This document shows positions 1-11,042 of a stretch of DNA of 64,000 nt, piece after piece. Made by a program: the position numbers and the translations under genes. The first letter of the stretch is position 1; each line of letters begins with the position of its first letter. Origin of the DNA: Canna indica (lineage: Eukaryota > Streptophyta > Magnoliopsida > Zingiberales > Cannaceae); the NCBI GenBank assembly GCA_034359265.1, contig CP136893.1:44651501-44715500 (forward strand), written 5' to 3'. The notes below the pieces were generated by a model, which saw only the letters and a program-made list of their open reading frames with translations, was not told the origin of the DNA and searched no databases.

Positions 1-913
1 CGAAAAATTAAAGAACTTTTTCATCACAATTTCAATTTTTCATATATCAAATAATAAATCCAGAATTTCAATTTCTTCTTTGTTACATCTTTGTAGTAAT
101 TTTCTTTCTTCTTCATCAAACAAAAAGTGAGAGTGTGCATGATAAAAATTCCTTTTCCTTTTAAAATAGAAGGTTGAATGTCTAGTAGAAGCATTAATAA
201 AGAATTTAATCCAATTTCTACAAACAAATACCAAGCAACAAACAAAACAAAAAAATGAAACATCAAGTCTAATACTTGTACTTCAACATTTTGAAAGAGA
301 ACCTCATAAAATGACACATTTTTAAACATCGAACACCAAGAATCCCAAAAGTATGTGATTCATGAAGAAATTTCAAAATAAAACCATAAAACATGAATTT
401 TTACTTTTCTTGCTACAAATCTTGAAACAAAAACCATAAATCATCATCCATCATGCATAAAACACGAAATTACTCCTTTTAGATGTAGATCAAGTCATGG
501 AGATGAGGGTAATGAAGAATCTACACTAACATGATGATCGAACTAACTTAAAGAAGAGAGCTAGGGCCTGGATTTTTACCTTAGGAGTGGAAGAAAAGCT
601 TCAAAATCAAAGCAAGATGGAGAGGTGGCAGATTGAAATAAGCATAGGAACCCTAGTTTCGGTCTTAAGAAGCTAGGGTGAAGGGTGGGGATTAAAACTC
701 TAGGCCAAATGGATGGACATGATCTTTTCTGTTCGGCGGTCGATCGGGCGGTCGCTTGTCAAGCGACCGATCAAGACTAATTGTGTTTTCTAGCTCATAC
801 AAAAAAAAATTCCCGGGAGAGATCTATACATCATAATTTTGTGAAACTTTTACCACATGAACGGGACTTCATGAGGATTCCATAAAATCAAGAATCACTC
901 AAAACAGACCTCT
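1..913. other. unassigned repeat, probably retrotransposon LTR remnant
   Basis: No coding sequence is recognisable; the short open frames here are AT-rich and lack family motifs. The stretch resembles a plant LTR in layout. A GC-rich block near 735-775 carries CGATCG and an exact inverted repeat, GGTCGCTTG at 750-758 and CAAGCGACC at 760-768, much like the block found upstream of the TATA box in the TR-C LTRs. It directly flanks the solo LTR A1 and shares its target duplication, so it and the stretch after A1 were once continuous. The family and strand are uncertain. Confidence 0.35.
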
Positions 914-1221
914 CTATATGTAATATCCTAGATATTATTATTGATTTTCCACTATTGTTTGTGTTTGTCGACTCTTGGTCCGGTGCGAGCTTGCGAGCTC
1001 GGTAAGTAGGAATATGAATTATGCGATTTCTTTTTATGCGTAGATAATTTATTTAATTATTCTATTGCGTGCACTTGATTTACTAAATTATGTGGCATAT
1101 GGATGTGCATGTGATTAATGCTTGTATTTAGCATAAGGTTAGTTTAGTTAGTGGGTTTGGATCCGGGTTGAGGCGGATGCGGGTTAAAGGAGGTTAGGGT
1201 TGGAAGAGATGGGGAAGCGAT

Positions 1222-1230
1222 TATAAACCC
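1222..1230 (+). promoter_or_regulatory. TATA-like box of LTR A1
   Basis: TTATAAACC lies about 300 bp into the LTR and recurs at the equivalent place in A2 (TATAAACCCC near 22881). A start about 30 bp downstream would put the GCC-rich block and the hairpin array in the transcript leader. This is inferred from sequence only. Confidence 0.5.
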
Positions 1231-1296
1231 CCCTCCCCCCCTAGGGCTATGCGGTTCCCTATTGGAGCCGCACAAGCCGTTTAGACAGAAGAGAGG

Positions 1297-1530
1297 AGCC
1301 GCCCAAGCCGCCGCCCCTCCCTTCCCTCTCTTGGAGCCGCCGAGCAAGGCAGCCGCCGCCCCTCCCTTTTCTCTCTCTTGGAGCCGCTGAGTCTCTCTCC
1401 TTTCCCCCTCTTTTGGAAGCCAAGCCGCCGGATTGGTGGGAGAGCCGCTGCCCCTTCCCTTGGATTGGAGCCGCCCCCTTTGGGGTCTTGGAGCCGCCTC
1501 CCTTCCCCACCTTGGTTGAGCCAAGCCGCC
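1297..1530 (+). promoter_or_regulatory. array of GCC-box motifs (AGCCGCC) in LTR A1
   Basis: Eight exact AGCCGCC motifs occur, at 1297, 1306, 1335, 1351, 1423, 1469, 1492 and 1524, in a C/T-rich leader just after the TATA box. AGCCGCC is the known core bound by plant AP2/ERF factors. A2 keeps three copies (22962, 22991, 23165) and A4 keeps at least three (44013, 44052, 44201). Protein binding is untested; the block could instead be a structural or coding-like leader. Confidence 0.5.
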
Positions 1531-2708
1531 GCACCTTTGAGGCCGGATTCGGAGGCCGCTGGTCATAGAATTCTCTATTTCCTTCTTCCTAATCGGATGA
1601 ATGGTTTTACCCCTCCTTTTCTCAGGTTTTCACTTGTGTTCTTGAGCCAATTTGGGCATTGTGAGTTCTTGATCATTTCCCGTTGATTTTGTGTTTTGAT
1701 CGCCAAAATCCTGTGTACACTTGTGGGAGGGAACCCGGGGTTTCCCCTTTTTGGCTCGGCAACCCTAGGAATACCCTAGGGGTGCTCGGCCAAGGTGGAA
1801 GATGGGGTGCCCTCAAGGTATTTGATGAAATGCCTAAGAGAGGACCCTCGTGTATTTTTGAGATCTATGCGTTGAATTGCTTATCAATTTAGGTTTTTCT
1901 ATGTTAATGCATGCTTCGCTATTAATCTATGATTTTTGGATAGTAATCATGTTTTACAAAGATAGGGTTTGATCTTAGTGTCATGTGTGTTCTTGATGTG
2001 GGTTCTTGATCATGAAGCTTGATTCTTGTTTAAAGATGATATTGGTTCTTGCTAGTCTTGTTTAATAAAGATGTATGTTGGAGATTTATCTCAAATTTTA
2101 TAATTCTGTTTTGATGGTAATTAAAGATTTAATTTCTGAGAATTTCGGATTAATTACCATGGTATACTGAAAACTTAACCTTGCTGAAATTTCATGCGGA
2201 GTTGTTGATTCTAGGCTAATTTTGAAAACGTTGTTGTGATGTGTATAGTTTACTGAACATAGTTGTGTAACCTATCATTTCGACCAAAAAACATAGTTTG
2301 GATCCATAGGTCATACTTTGGAAGTTAGATTCGACTTGGGTGCACCGGTTGCGGGCTTGACAGTAAATTGAAAACAAAACCCTAAAATAAAATCCTAATC
2401 TTGGTGATGATAATTTTAATTGCATAATTAAATTCAAGAGGCAGCATAATCTGTTATGAATCAACAAATAAAGTTTATGCAGGAAATAAAACCTCATGGG
2501 TTTATGATGTTACGGATCTAGGGGTTTGGATCAGGTATTGGGTGTTGTAGATTTTCCCAATAAAGACATCCCCAAGACACTGTAGGAGACACTTGACTTA
2601 GTTTATAGTGCGCTAGATCTTTATGAATGGCGGAGAGGCTTGGCTTGGAGCCGGATTGCGGTCTTGGCCCAGAAGGTTGGATGGTTAATTCCCAACCTGT
2701 GTTTTAAA

Positions 2709-3036
2709 GGAATAAGTTCGAATGGGCGAATCCCGATTATTCCTACGTTATCTCTTTAGAACAAGTTCGGATGGGCAAATCTCGATTGTTCCTATGTTTC
2801 CTCATGGAACAAGTTCGGACGAGCAAATCCCGATTGTTCCCGAGTTTCTTTTAAGGAATAAGTTCAAATGAGCAAATCCCGATTATTCCTGTGATATCTT
2901 AAAGGGACAAGTTCGGACGGGTGAATCTCGATTGTTCCTTCGCGTCTCGTGGAGCAAGTTTGGACGGGCAAATCCCGATTGCTCCCGAGTTTCTTTGTTA
3001 TAGGAAAAGCTTGGATGGGCCAATCTCGATTATCCT
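2709..3036 (+). repeat. tandem hairpin array in LTR A1 (7 units)
   Basis: Seven units of about 47-55 bp each start with a purine-rich arm and end with its complement around a core like AAGTTCGGATGGGCAAATC. Observed arms include GGAATAA/TTATTCC (2709-2743), GGAACAA/TTGTTCC, GGGACAA/TTGTTCC (one wobble pair) and GGAGCAA/TTGCTCC. The arms differ between units but stay complementary within a unit. Equivalent arrays lie in A2, A3 and A4. Confidence 0.85.
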
Positions 3037-3719
3037 AGTAAACCTTGAGCATGAATTGTTGCCTTAGGGCAACGTAGGTTGAGGCCTATTGTACTTCACT
3101 ACTAGAGTGTTGGATGCCTTCAAGCATGTGGTGGCCAGATGGCCTAATAGGTAGTCACTCCCTTGTGATTTCATTCCTGTTTGAGACAAGTGTTTTATTT
3201 TTTACTATATCTCTGTGTTTGGTTTCTTGTGGGGGTTGGTAGAGCCGCTCACTGAGTTCTTTTGAACTCACCCGTTGTCGTTTTTTGTTTCTTTTATAGA
3301 GCCTGACCGGTGAGGTGGGCTGGAGCACTTGGAGCGACTGGAGAGCAGAGGAGCCACATTGATCTCATAGCAGTCTTAGTCAGGGGTCGTAGCCAAGTTT
3401 TTTGGTAGTTTGTCATGCACCTGTGTGTTGATATTTTGGAGTTGTAGTCCCTTGGGGACATTCATGTCTTTTATTTCAGATTTTCATTTGTAAACGAACA
3501 GTTGAATGTTGATTTATTATTTTCACACTTTACTATTTTGCAAAATTGTCTCTAATGAAATCTGATTTGGTTTTTTCCTTTCATTTAAAATAAAACTCAT
3601 TTTATTCTTTCCGCTATATTTTATTATTATGAGTTGGCATGTGCATGGGTTAGGCTACGGGGTATAGGCACGTATACCCTGGCCAGTCACGTGACCCTGA
3701 GTTAGGGCGTGACACTATA

Positions 3720-4080
3720 ATTTTCTAAAAATCCTAGAGTTTGTAGTTGCATTTTTGTAAATATTTGGACTTTATGCAAATTCTTAAATTTTTATCGTAG
3801 TATCCACAAATTTGACAGGATATTGTTCGACCTCTCATAATAGGGTTTTTAAGCATATGAAATTTTATACTGAAATTTTGCGCAATTTTAATCATGTTTT
3901 TCAATATATCGACCCGACACATTTTTATTTACTCGAAATTATAAAATTTCCAAGTATCTTTCTAATCAAGATTTTGGAATTTTCTTATCAACAAATTCTT
4001 TCTAATCATGCTATTCCACTCAATTTACATGCAATTTTCACATATACTCAATTTCATCATCTAATCAAGAAGTAGAGGTG
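3720..4080. other. unassigned AT-rich repeat after solo LTR A1
   Basis: This is the other flank of the A1 insertion, joined to 1-913 before A1 arrived. It is AT-rich with no recognisable motif or coding frame. Clear homology to the TR-C 3' region begins only near 4081, so this stretch probably belongs to another element that ends or is interrupted there. Confidence 0.3.
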
Positions 4081-4730
4081 TAAAATGAATATTTTGCTAG
4101 ATTGACGTTCATACCTCATTTCTTGAGAGACCCTAGATTTTCATCTCCCTTTCCCATTTCTTCTTACTTTTCTTACATTTGGAAACAAATAACTTGCAAG
4201 TAATTGTTATGAGTATCATAGTAAAATTTGTAGTATTAACAAGTTATTGTACTAGATAGCAAAGAGGGAATCAAGTATCGATTTTAAAACCTACTTTGCT
4301 AAGTAGTAGAGATTCATTTACAAAAAAGTCAAGATGATACTGAAATGAATCAAAGAGATCTCAAAATGTGAAATTTAGAAAAATAAGATCTCCAATCCTT
4401 CCTCTTGATTGAAAATCGAAAAGCCACAGTTCGCCTATGATTTAGAACCGCAAGGTTGCATTAGCACTTTATAGGCTACATTGGTCTCCTTAGAGACCAA
4501 AAATCAAAATCAAAAATATTTTTAAAATCATAATGAGAGTGAACAAAGACTCAACCGAATCATGCGTAGTATCATAAACTTCAACTAAAATTGGTCAAGG
4601 TTAGATAGAAGATGATACCAAAATATTTGATGTCAATTTACTTAAGGCATCTAGATGAAAGCTTGAAGTTGTAACTATATAAAGATCTTTCATTCAACTC
4701 TTTGGTCAACTTCAACACTCCATCAATCTT

Positions 4731-6020
4731 TCACCCTCGTGTGGTAGCTCCCCCTAAAAAAGAATGAAAAACCTTTGGTACCCAAATGACTTTGGGTCCA
4801 TAGGGGTGAGTTGGCCTAGAAATCTAAAGTGTTTTAGCAACACTTGGATTTCTTTTAAATGCACAATCATAAATTGCATGACCAAAGATACCACAACAAA
4901 AGTAATGTCCATTAATTTTTTTCTTTTCATGAGGTTTACTATTAGAATGCTTGACATGAAGATGATGATAAATGCTAGCATTCTTACTTGAACCAATTGT
5001 ATTTCTAGAGTTCTTAGAGGATGAATTGCTAGATTATAACTTTCTTGTTTAAAAAAATAACCTCATTTTTCAAGTCGTTCATGCATTTATGAATATCATG
5101 CAATTGAGTTTTCAACATGCTATTTTCATTTTTGAAAATGTCATTTTTGTTTTTCAAATCCTTAGTGTCAATACTTAAAACATCATGGCATGGTTAGAGA
5201 CACTAATTTTTAGTTTCTCATTTTCTAATTTTACCTCATGCAAATGAGAACTGAGAGTCAAGTTTTCTTCCTTTAATTTCTTATTTGCTTTATCCTTTTT
5301 AACAATCAAGGCATACATGATTTTACATTCATCCATTAATTCATCATAAAGAATATCATAAGAACTAGATGAATTAAAACTAAGATTATGATTATCATGG
5401 CTAGAGGAAGACTATACCTCCTCATTGGCATTCATGATGCTAGCTTCGTAGTCATGATGAGAGGATGCTTCACTTGATGCAGATGAGTGATTGGAAGCAT
5501 TCGATCTACTTTTTACCTTGTTCTTCATGGTAGGACAATTTTTCTTCACATGCCCTTTTTCATTGCATAGGTGACAAATCGCCTATCTCTTCCGATTCTT
5601 TGTACTTCTTTGGCTAGATACACTATGAGCTTCAAGAAATTCATTAGAATTAGGAGTATGACAATTGTCATCGACTCCTTCACTTAAGGTAATATGTTCT
5701 TCGGTTTTAGCATAATCACAAAGCATGTTTAAGCATCACCTAATATCAAACGTGGAAGTGCAATGCATGACTTTTTCAAATATAGCATTTTCCAAAGAAC
5801 AAAAAATACAATTCATGGCTTTTGCATTTGACTCAAATCTATCTATTTGTTCTTGGGTCCATGCATTCATATTTTCCTTAGGTTCTTGGTATTTGGTCTT
5901 TACCGTATTGAATACACATATACCTTGTGTCTTTAGGAATGTGTACATTCTCCATTTCCAAAGACCAAAGTTTGACTCGTCGAACCTAGGTGGTACAGAC
6001 GCAACCAACTGTAGTGTCAT
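4731..6020 (-). pseudogene. copia-type gag of C1, decayed
   Basis: This is a capsid-like gag of the UBN2/copia type, which would coat element RNA in cytoplasmic particles. The N-terminus (6020-5736) has the family signature RFDESNFGLWKWRMYTFLK and a VMHC motif. Next comes a serine-rich linker, a CCHC zinc knuckle at 5576-5535 (CHLCNEKGHVKKNC, all four ligands present), a coiled-coil region of charged residues (about 5400-5030), and a second knuckle-like segment (FCCGIFGHAIYDC) near 4900-4860. The frame is broken by several frameshifts and stops, including one base missing in a T run near 4757. The aligned terminal codon is TGA at 4733-4731. It resembles C4 gag closely enough to define one family. 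Confidence 0.8.
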
Positions 6021-6074
6021 TTTTCGGATCGAGTCTAGATGTAGAGGAGATGGTGAAGTCTCTATCTACGACCC

Positions 6075-6086
6075 GTTCTGATACCA
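6075..6086 (-). other. primer-binding site of C1 (initiator Met tRNA)
   Basis: The minus strand reads TGGTATCAGAAC two bases inside the LTR edge. It matches the 3' end of plant initiator Met tRNA (TGGTATCAGAGC) with one G-to-A change. It fixes the LTR edge and the orientation. Confidence 0.85.
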
Positions 6087-6088
6087 AA

Positions 6089-7310
6089 TATTGGAGAAAT
6101 GGTCACACTAGAAGGGGGGTGAATAGTATGTTAGCTAATCAAATAGTCTAAATTCTATTTTAATTGCTCTTGAACAACTTAGGCAATTTATGCCTTTGAA
6201 GCAATATGATGAAGCAAGTGATATAGCGATTAAATACAAACACCGTGCTTAGGATTTCACACAAGTGAATACAAGTGAATAGTGGTTCGGCAATACCGCC
6301 TACTCCACTACCTAAGCACCGTGCTTAGGATTTCACACACAAATCCACTAAATTACGAGTAGCTTACAATCAATGACTTTACACCGGAAAGACCCTAGAC
6401 TCACTCTGGAGGCACTTCTACAACCGGAAGTATCCACCTTCACACCGAGTGAACTTTGCCACCTCAATTCCTAAGAACTACTCCTAACCTAGTTTACACA
6501 AGTGAGTTTACACCTTATACACCAAGGTAACCACTAACTTACAAGACCATACACTAGGTCTATTACACACTCAAATGAATCAATGTAAAACAAACCAAAA
6601 ACAATTCTTTCAAGACAAGAGAGTGAAGAGGACTTATCACAATGAGAACACCTCTTCTTCTTGAGCCTAGCACCCTTGAAGAACTCTCCAATGAAGATAC
6701 ACTTGAGAATGAGGGATCAAGAGCTAGGTTTGAAAGATTTTTCAAGGGAGCTTTTAGAGAAGCAAGGAGTGACTCTTTTTAGTTTTAGGGCATCAACAAC
6801 TTTTTTGGAGAGAGTTTGGAGAGGGTATTTATAAACCCCCAAACTCACCAACTCGTCAACGGGTGTTTTACTGCCAGTTGGCGACGTCGGGTCAAAGGCC
6901 GGTCGACCAACCAAGCGATCGCCCCAATGATCGGAGCCCTCTGTTGATTCTGGGCTCCGTTCGGTCGACCGCCCCTGCGACCAAACCTGGGAAATCAGCC
7001 TTTTTGTTGATTTCTTATTGTCTTCTTCATTTTCGAGATTTGGTTTTCGAAGTTCATCAACTTGGAGATATTCCTAAGAGTTTTACATGTGATCTAACTC
7101 TTCCAAAGCATCTTTGGTGCACTCGTCGAACTTCTAGAGATTTCTGCGCTGATTTGTCGTATTGAGACGATGCCACGTGCGATGATACCAATTTCATCCT
7201 TTATGAAAACCTACGACTTTCATGCTTTAAAAACTTTGTTAGGCTTGGTTTGTTATCATCAAAATAATCATAGAGAGAAAAGAACACAAGGGAGAAACTC
7301 TCAGCCAACA
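6089..7310 (-). mobile_element. 5' LTR of TR-C copy C1
   Basis: On the minus strand the LTR begins TGTTGGCTGAGAG at 7310 and ends near 6089, beside the primer site. It carries a cluster of GTCGACC/GATCG motifs at about 6980-6880, a TATA box (TTATAAATA, minus strand, about 6833-6825) and a run of G (plus strand) near 6113 that is conserved at the LTR 3' end. It matches the C2, C3 and C4 LTRs. Its outer edge joins the C2 interior without any gap. Confidence 0.85.
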
Positions 7311-8996
7311 GTTGTGGCATATATGGGCATGTAATTTATGATTGTGCTTTCAAAATGAACTCTAGTGTTGTTAAGACACTTTGGGTACCTAAGCTCATTG
7401 ACCCGCAAGGACCCAAAGCCATTTGGGTACCAAAATCATCATGTTCTCTTGTAGGGGGAGCTACCTCAGAAGGGTAAAGAGAAATGGAATATTGAAGTTG
7501 ACCTTGGATTCAAACGAAAAATCTCCAAGAGGTTGCAACTTCAAGTCATCATGATGCCATAGGTATGGAATTTGGCATCTAGGTATATTTCGTATAATCT
7601 CCTAACTTTTCTTGGTTTCATTTTAGTTGGAGTATATGATACATGTCTAATTTGAGTTGTTTCCTCCGCTCTTGATAAGAGTCTTTTGAAAAATGATTTT
7701 TGTTTTTGATTTCCGGTCTCTTCGGAGACCTATGTAACCTATAACGGGCATATACGACCTTGCGGTTTTGAATCGTAGGCTCATTGTGACTTTTCAGTTT
7801 TCAACAAATAGGAAGGGTTGGAGATCTTAATTTTCAAATATTTCATATTTTGAGATCTCTGATTCATTTTGGTATCGTATCAAACTTCTTGAAATGAATC
7901 TTTTACTAGTTAGCAAAGTTGGATTTTGAATGAACTTGCTTGAAATGATTATGTCACTGTGTTACCAATGATTTTCTCATGCAACTTAAATCTAAGGTTA
8001 AATGGAAGGCTAATTAGAATGAAAAACATTAGTTTTGCTAAATTTTCAAGTATGAGGTATGATTTCAATCTTCACAAAATCCTAGTATAATACCTCAACA
8101 TCTATGCTTCAATTATGTCTCTATATATGCTTATGATTAGAATTGCATATTAAATCCTTGAATTCTCATGAGTGAGTAGAATTTTAGTACTTAGGCAAAT
8201 TTCAGTGAATGAAAATTGCTCTAGGGTGAATTTTTTTGTCATTAGGGACATTCTTTTAAGTCCAAACTTTATAAACATGTTTAGATATACACATGACATG
8301 TTTCTAGGTGTTTAAACTTAAAAAATCATGTCTAGATGGACAGAGTGATAACTAGATCACTTTAGGAGACTCACTATTGAAAAGTTTGACCTAAGTCAAC
8401 AAATTGACTTAGAAATTTCATTTTGAGTCCAAACTTCACAAACATGTTTAGATTTACTCATGTTAGGTGTATATGTGTCTAAGTTTGGAAACCCATGAGT
8501 AAAAGTTAAAATTTGATAGTTAGCAATTTCATGATATCATCCTTGTTTTTGATTGAAATCATGCTAAGTTAAAATCTTAGGTAAATTACATTATTTTCAT
8601 CTCAAAATTGACATACATGCTTTAAATGATCATATATTGGTGTAATGAAAGTTTGAATGAAAACTGAACATGATTTGAAAAATGACTAAAAATTACGAAA
8701 ATGTGATTGAATTTTTGCAATATTCAGTTATTTTTAGAAAAATGCAAAAAATTAATTTTTAACTGATTCTTAAAATTGCATCTTCGTTGAAAAATCTAGT
8801 TTCTACAGTAAAAATTTCAAATTTTTTGATGAAGATTATGATTTGTTATGAATTTTGGAAATTGAATATCGAATCTTTAAAGTATCGTTCTTCAAGTACT
8901 TTATTTTTCCGATACTTTGAATTTTCATCCTATCTTCGAATGAGACTTCAAGTACGATATTTTGAATTCATGTAGGGTATCGTTCTACTCATTTGA
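7311..8996 (+). mobile_element. internal part of TR-C copy C2, first segment
   Basis: This begins inside the second gag zinc-knuckle segment (CGIYGHVIYDCAF, from 7314). The end of gag is readable up to a TAA stop at 7475-7477 after VGGATSEG. From there on it is AT-rich non-coding sequence homologous to the C3 and C4 3' regions, with repeated phrases such as CATTTTGAGTCCAAACTT (near 8425). It is split at 8996 by solo LTR B1 and resumes at 11361. Everything upstream of 7311 was displaced by the insertion of C1. Confidence 0.8.
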
Positions 8997-9435
8997 TGTA
9001 ATACCCAAGATTTCCTAATATAAAATTTTATTTGGTTCAGCTCAGCGAGCCAGTTCGGGGACTAGCCGAGTTGAGTCACGAGATCGCCGCGAGTAGAAGG
9101 TATAATTTAATTTGTTGGTTATGTAATCAATGCTTTTATATTTTATAAGTTGAATTGAGACTCAAGTCGGTTTGGAACCGGGTTCGCGAGTCGAGTCGGG
9201 GCTCAATTTGAGCTCAGGTTGAGTCGAGTAGAGGATTAAATGAGTAATGGTTTAAAAAAGAAAAATATAAAAAGGGCCCCATCAGCTGTCGTGCAGCTCA
9301 AGAAGAGCCGCATGGAAACCGAGAGGGTGAGAGGAGAGAGAAGCGATCAAGGGGGAGGCGGTGCCAGAGTTCGTGGTCGTCGCCGAAAGTCGGAACGTCA
9401 TCGATCTTCTTTCCCTTCTTTCCTTTAATGCTAAG

Positions 9436-11042
9436 GTGAGTGGTAGAACCTAGGATTTAAGGGAAGGCCCTAGCCGACCCATGTGATGTTGATTTTTGCC
9501 GATTGACGTGTGTTTCTTGTCGGATTATTGATGATTCTTGAATCTTGTTGGTCCTTCTTGTGATCTATGTGGCATATTGGTTACTTTTACGCGTCATTTT
9601 TGTGGTGTTAGGGTGCCGGAGGAATAGAGGAAAAGAGAGGAGGTCATGCCGAAATTTTCTCCAATTTCCTCAGGTCGTTAAAGCTTATAGATCCGAGTTT
9701 CTTATTTGATTAATTATTGTAGAGAACAATGAACTCTTAGAACTCGGTAGAAATTTCCTCTTCTCCACTCCTAAGGGATCGGCTGAGCATGATGTACCCA
9801 TGAGTAGGGTTCGGCCGAGTGGGGAGAAGAGGGGAATTGGGTTAGAAATTATGTTTTCCCTTGAAGATCTTTAATTAGGTGCTTGTCATATGGATTATTT
9901 ACATGATTAATACTTGTAGGGTAGTTTTTCTATGATTTCTCAATTAGTGGGAGATTTAATGTCATGATGGCTTGATTGTAGCATAATTATTTTGTATAGA
10001 ACATCTTCTTTGAGACTTCCTACATTGATTTAATGAGGCTAAAATTTATTTTAATTATGTTGGAATTACATGTTTAATTGCAGAAATTACTTATTTAATG
10101 GCTGAAATCATGTGGATAATTATGGTAAATTTATTGTAGAATTATCTCATGATTTATACGCTGTGATTTATTTATTTCTAGCCATTCTCATGCCTATGAC
10201 GTGCTGATTTACATTAAGGTATGTTATAGGAGACACTAGGAATTTATAAATGGAAATTTAACAAGGTTGTCTAATCTTTACATGGATCTTGGACGTAGAA
10301 ACACTAGGTATTACACCTAGTGAAATTGAGCACTAAAGTATGGTTTGTCAAGGCCAGGGGTAGAGGCCGGATGCGGGTAAAAGCCCGGGAAGTGTGTAGA
10401 AAAATTTCAGAATACCTTGTATGTGTATTATGCTTGAGATGGTCGGGTTGAGGGGTGCCTTTAGCCGGCGCGGCTATTACCCGACTCAGCGGATGGTTTT
10501 AGGGTCTTGAGATTGCACCAGTAGGCCACGCTAGGTGTTAGACCCAAGTAGCGGGGGTCTTGAGAGTCCATCTATGGGCCACGCTGACTTTAGACCCGAG
10601 TGTTGAGTGGGACTAGCTATCCCTAACCCGTTGGGGGCACAAGAAACTAGTTGACCATCCTAGTTGATGGACCCGGTAATTGAATCGCTCTACGCAAATT
10701 CATGTGAAATATAACTTGTAGTGGTTGTTTGTCATTGCTTGATCATGTGGGCCGATTGGCCGAGTACTACCATGATATGAGGGCCAGTATGGCCGAGACC
10801 ATTCCACAGGGTAAGGCCCATATGGGCCAAGTGGTACCTGTAGAGTAAAGCCATGATTGGCTGAGATAGTGCTTTAGTAGGATGCGATCGATTGGCCAGT
10901 TGTGGGATAAAAGCCAATATGTTTATTCCGCATATTATAATGCTTATCATTTTTATTATAATGGGGATTTAAGTGAAATTTCGGAAGAACCACTCACTGA
11001 GTTCCTCGCGGACTCACGGTTTTATTTACTTTTGTTTTGTAG
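9436..11042 (+). other. putative intron inside LTR B1
   Basis: The donor AAG|GTGAGTGG and acceptor TTTTGTTTTGTAG|AGCCC fit plant splice consensus. The same pair, at similar spacing, occurs in other B and A LTRs. A hairpin (GAGTTC paired with GGACTC, about 11000-11018) sits 20-40 bases before the acceptor. There is no transcript evidence; this is a prediction from conserved sequence. Confidence 0.5.
10750..10862 (+). repeat. cluster of GGCC-armed palindromes in LTR B1
   Basis: GGCCGATTGGCC (10750-10761), GGCCAGTATGGCC (10782-10794), the perfect palindrome GGCCCATATGGGCC (10815-10828) and AGCCATGATTGGCT (10849-10862) lie at about 30-bp spacing. Other B LTRs carry similar pairs, for example CCGGCC...GGCC near 49810. 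It may be the counterpart of the LTR-A hairpin array. Confidence 0.6.

Larger units (their letters stand above)
919..3714 (+). mobile_element. solo LTR A1, Ty3/gypsy (Tekay/Del-like), 2.8 kb
   Basis: The LTR opens TGTAATATCC and closes GGGCGTGACA. It is flanked by a perfect 5-bp target duplication, CTATA at 914-918 and 3715-3719, which is what a gypsy insertion followed by LTR-LTR recombination leaves. There is no internal domain or primer site beside it. In order it holds a TATA-like box near 1222, a C/T-rich GCC-box leader (1260-1560), a degraded splice donor near 1595, a hairpin array (2709-3036), a splice acceptor (AG at 3298-3299) and a conserved U5 end containing GTCACGTGAC. Family assignment rests on homology with A2 and A3, which adjoin gypsy pol. 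The boundaries are certain; the clade name is inferred from LTR length and pol type. Confidence 0.92.
4081..6088 (-). mobile_element. internal part of TR-C copy C1 (gag and 3' non-coding start)
   Basis: Reading on the minus strand, primer site and gag (6086 down to about 4731) are followed by the non-coding 3' region (4730 down to about 4081), which matches C2-C4. No protease, integrase or reverse transcriptase follows gag. The rest of the 3' region and the 3' LTR are missing at the left. C1's outer LTR end at 7310 abuts the interior of C2, so C1 inserted into C2. Confidence 0.75.

Noticed and set aside
1144..1686. Open frames of 90-140 codons on both strands around 1144-1686, and similar ones at 22830-23288, 31460-31692 and 43897-44354
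   Set aside because: They lie in the C/T-rich GCC-box leader of LTR-A and exist because the composition lacks stop codons. The peptides are low-complexity and change between copies.
2709..3036. tRNA- or snoRNA-like genes in the hairpin arrays
   Set aside because: No A/B box, cloverleaf, or C/D box arrangement; the units are simple stem-loops in tandem.
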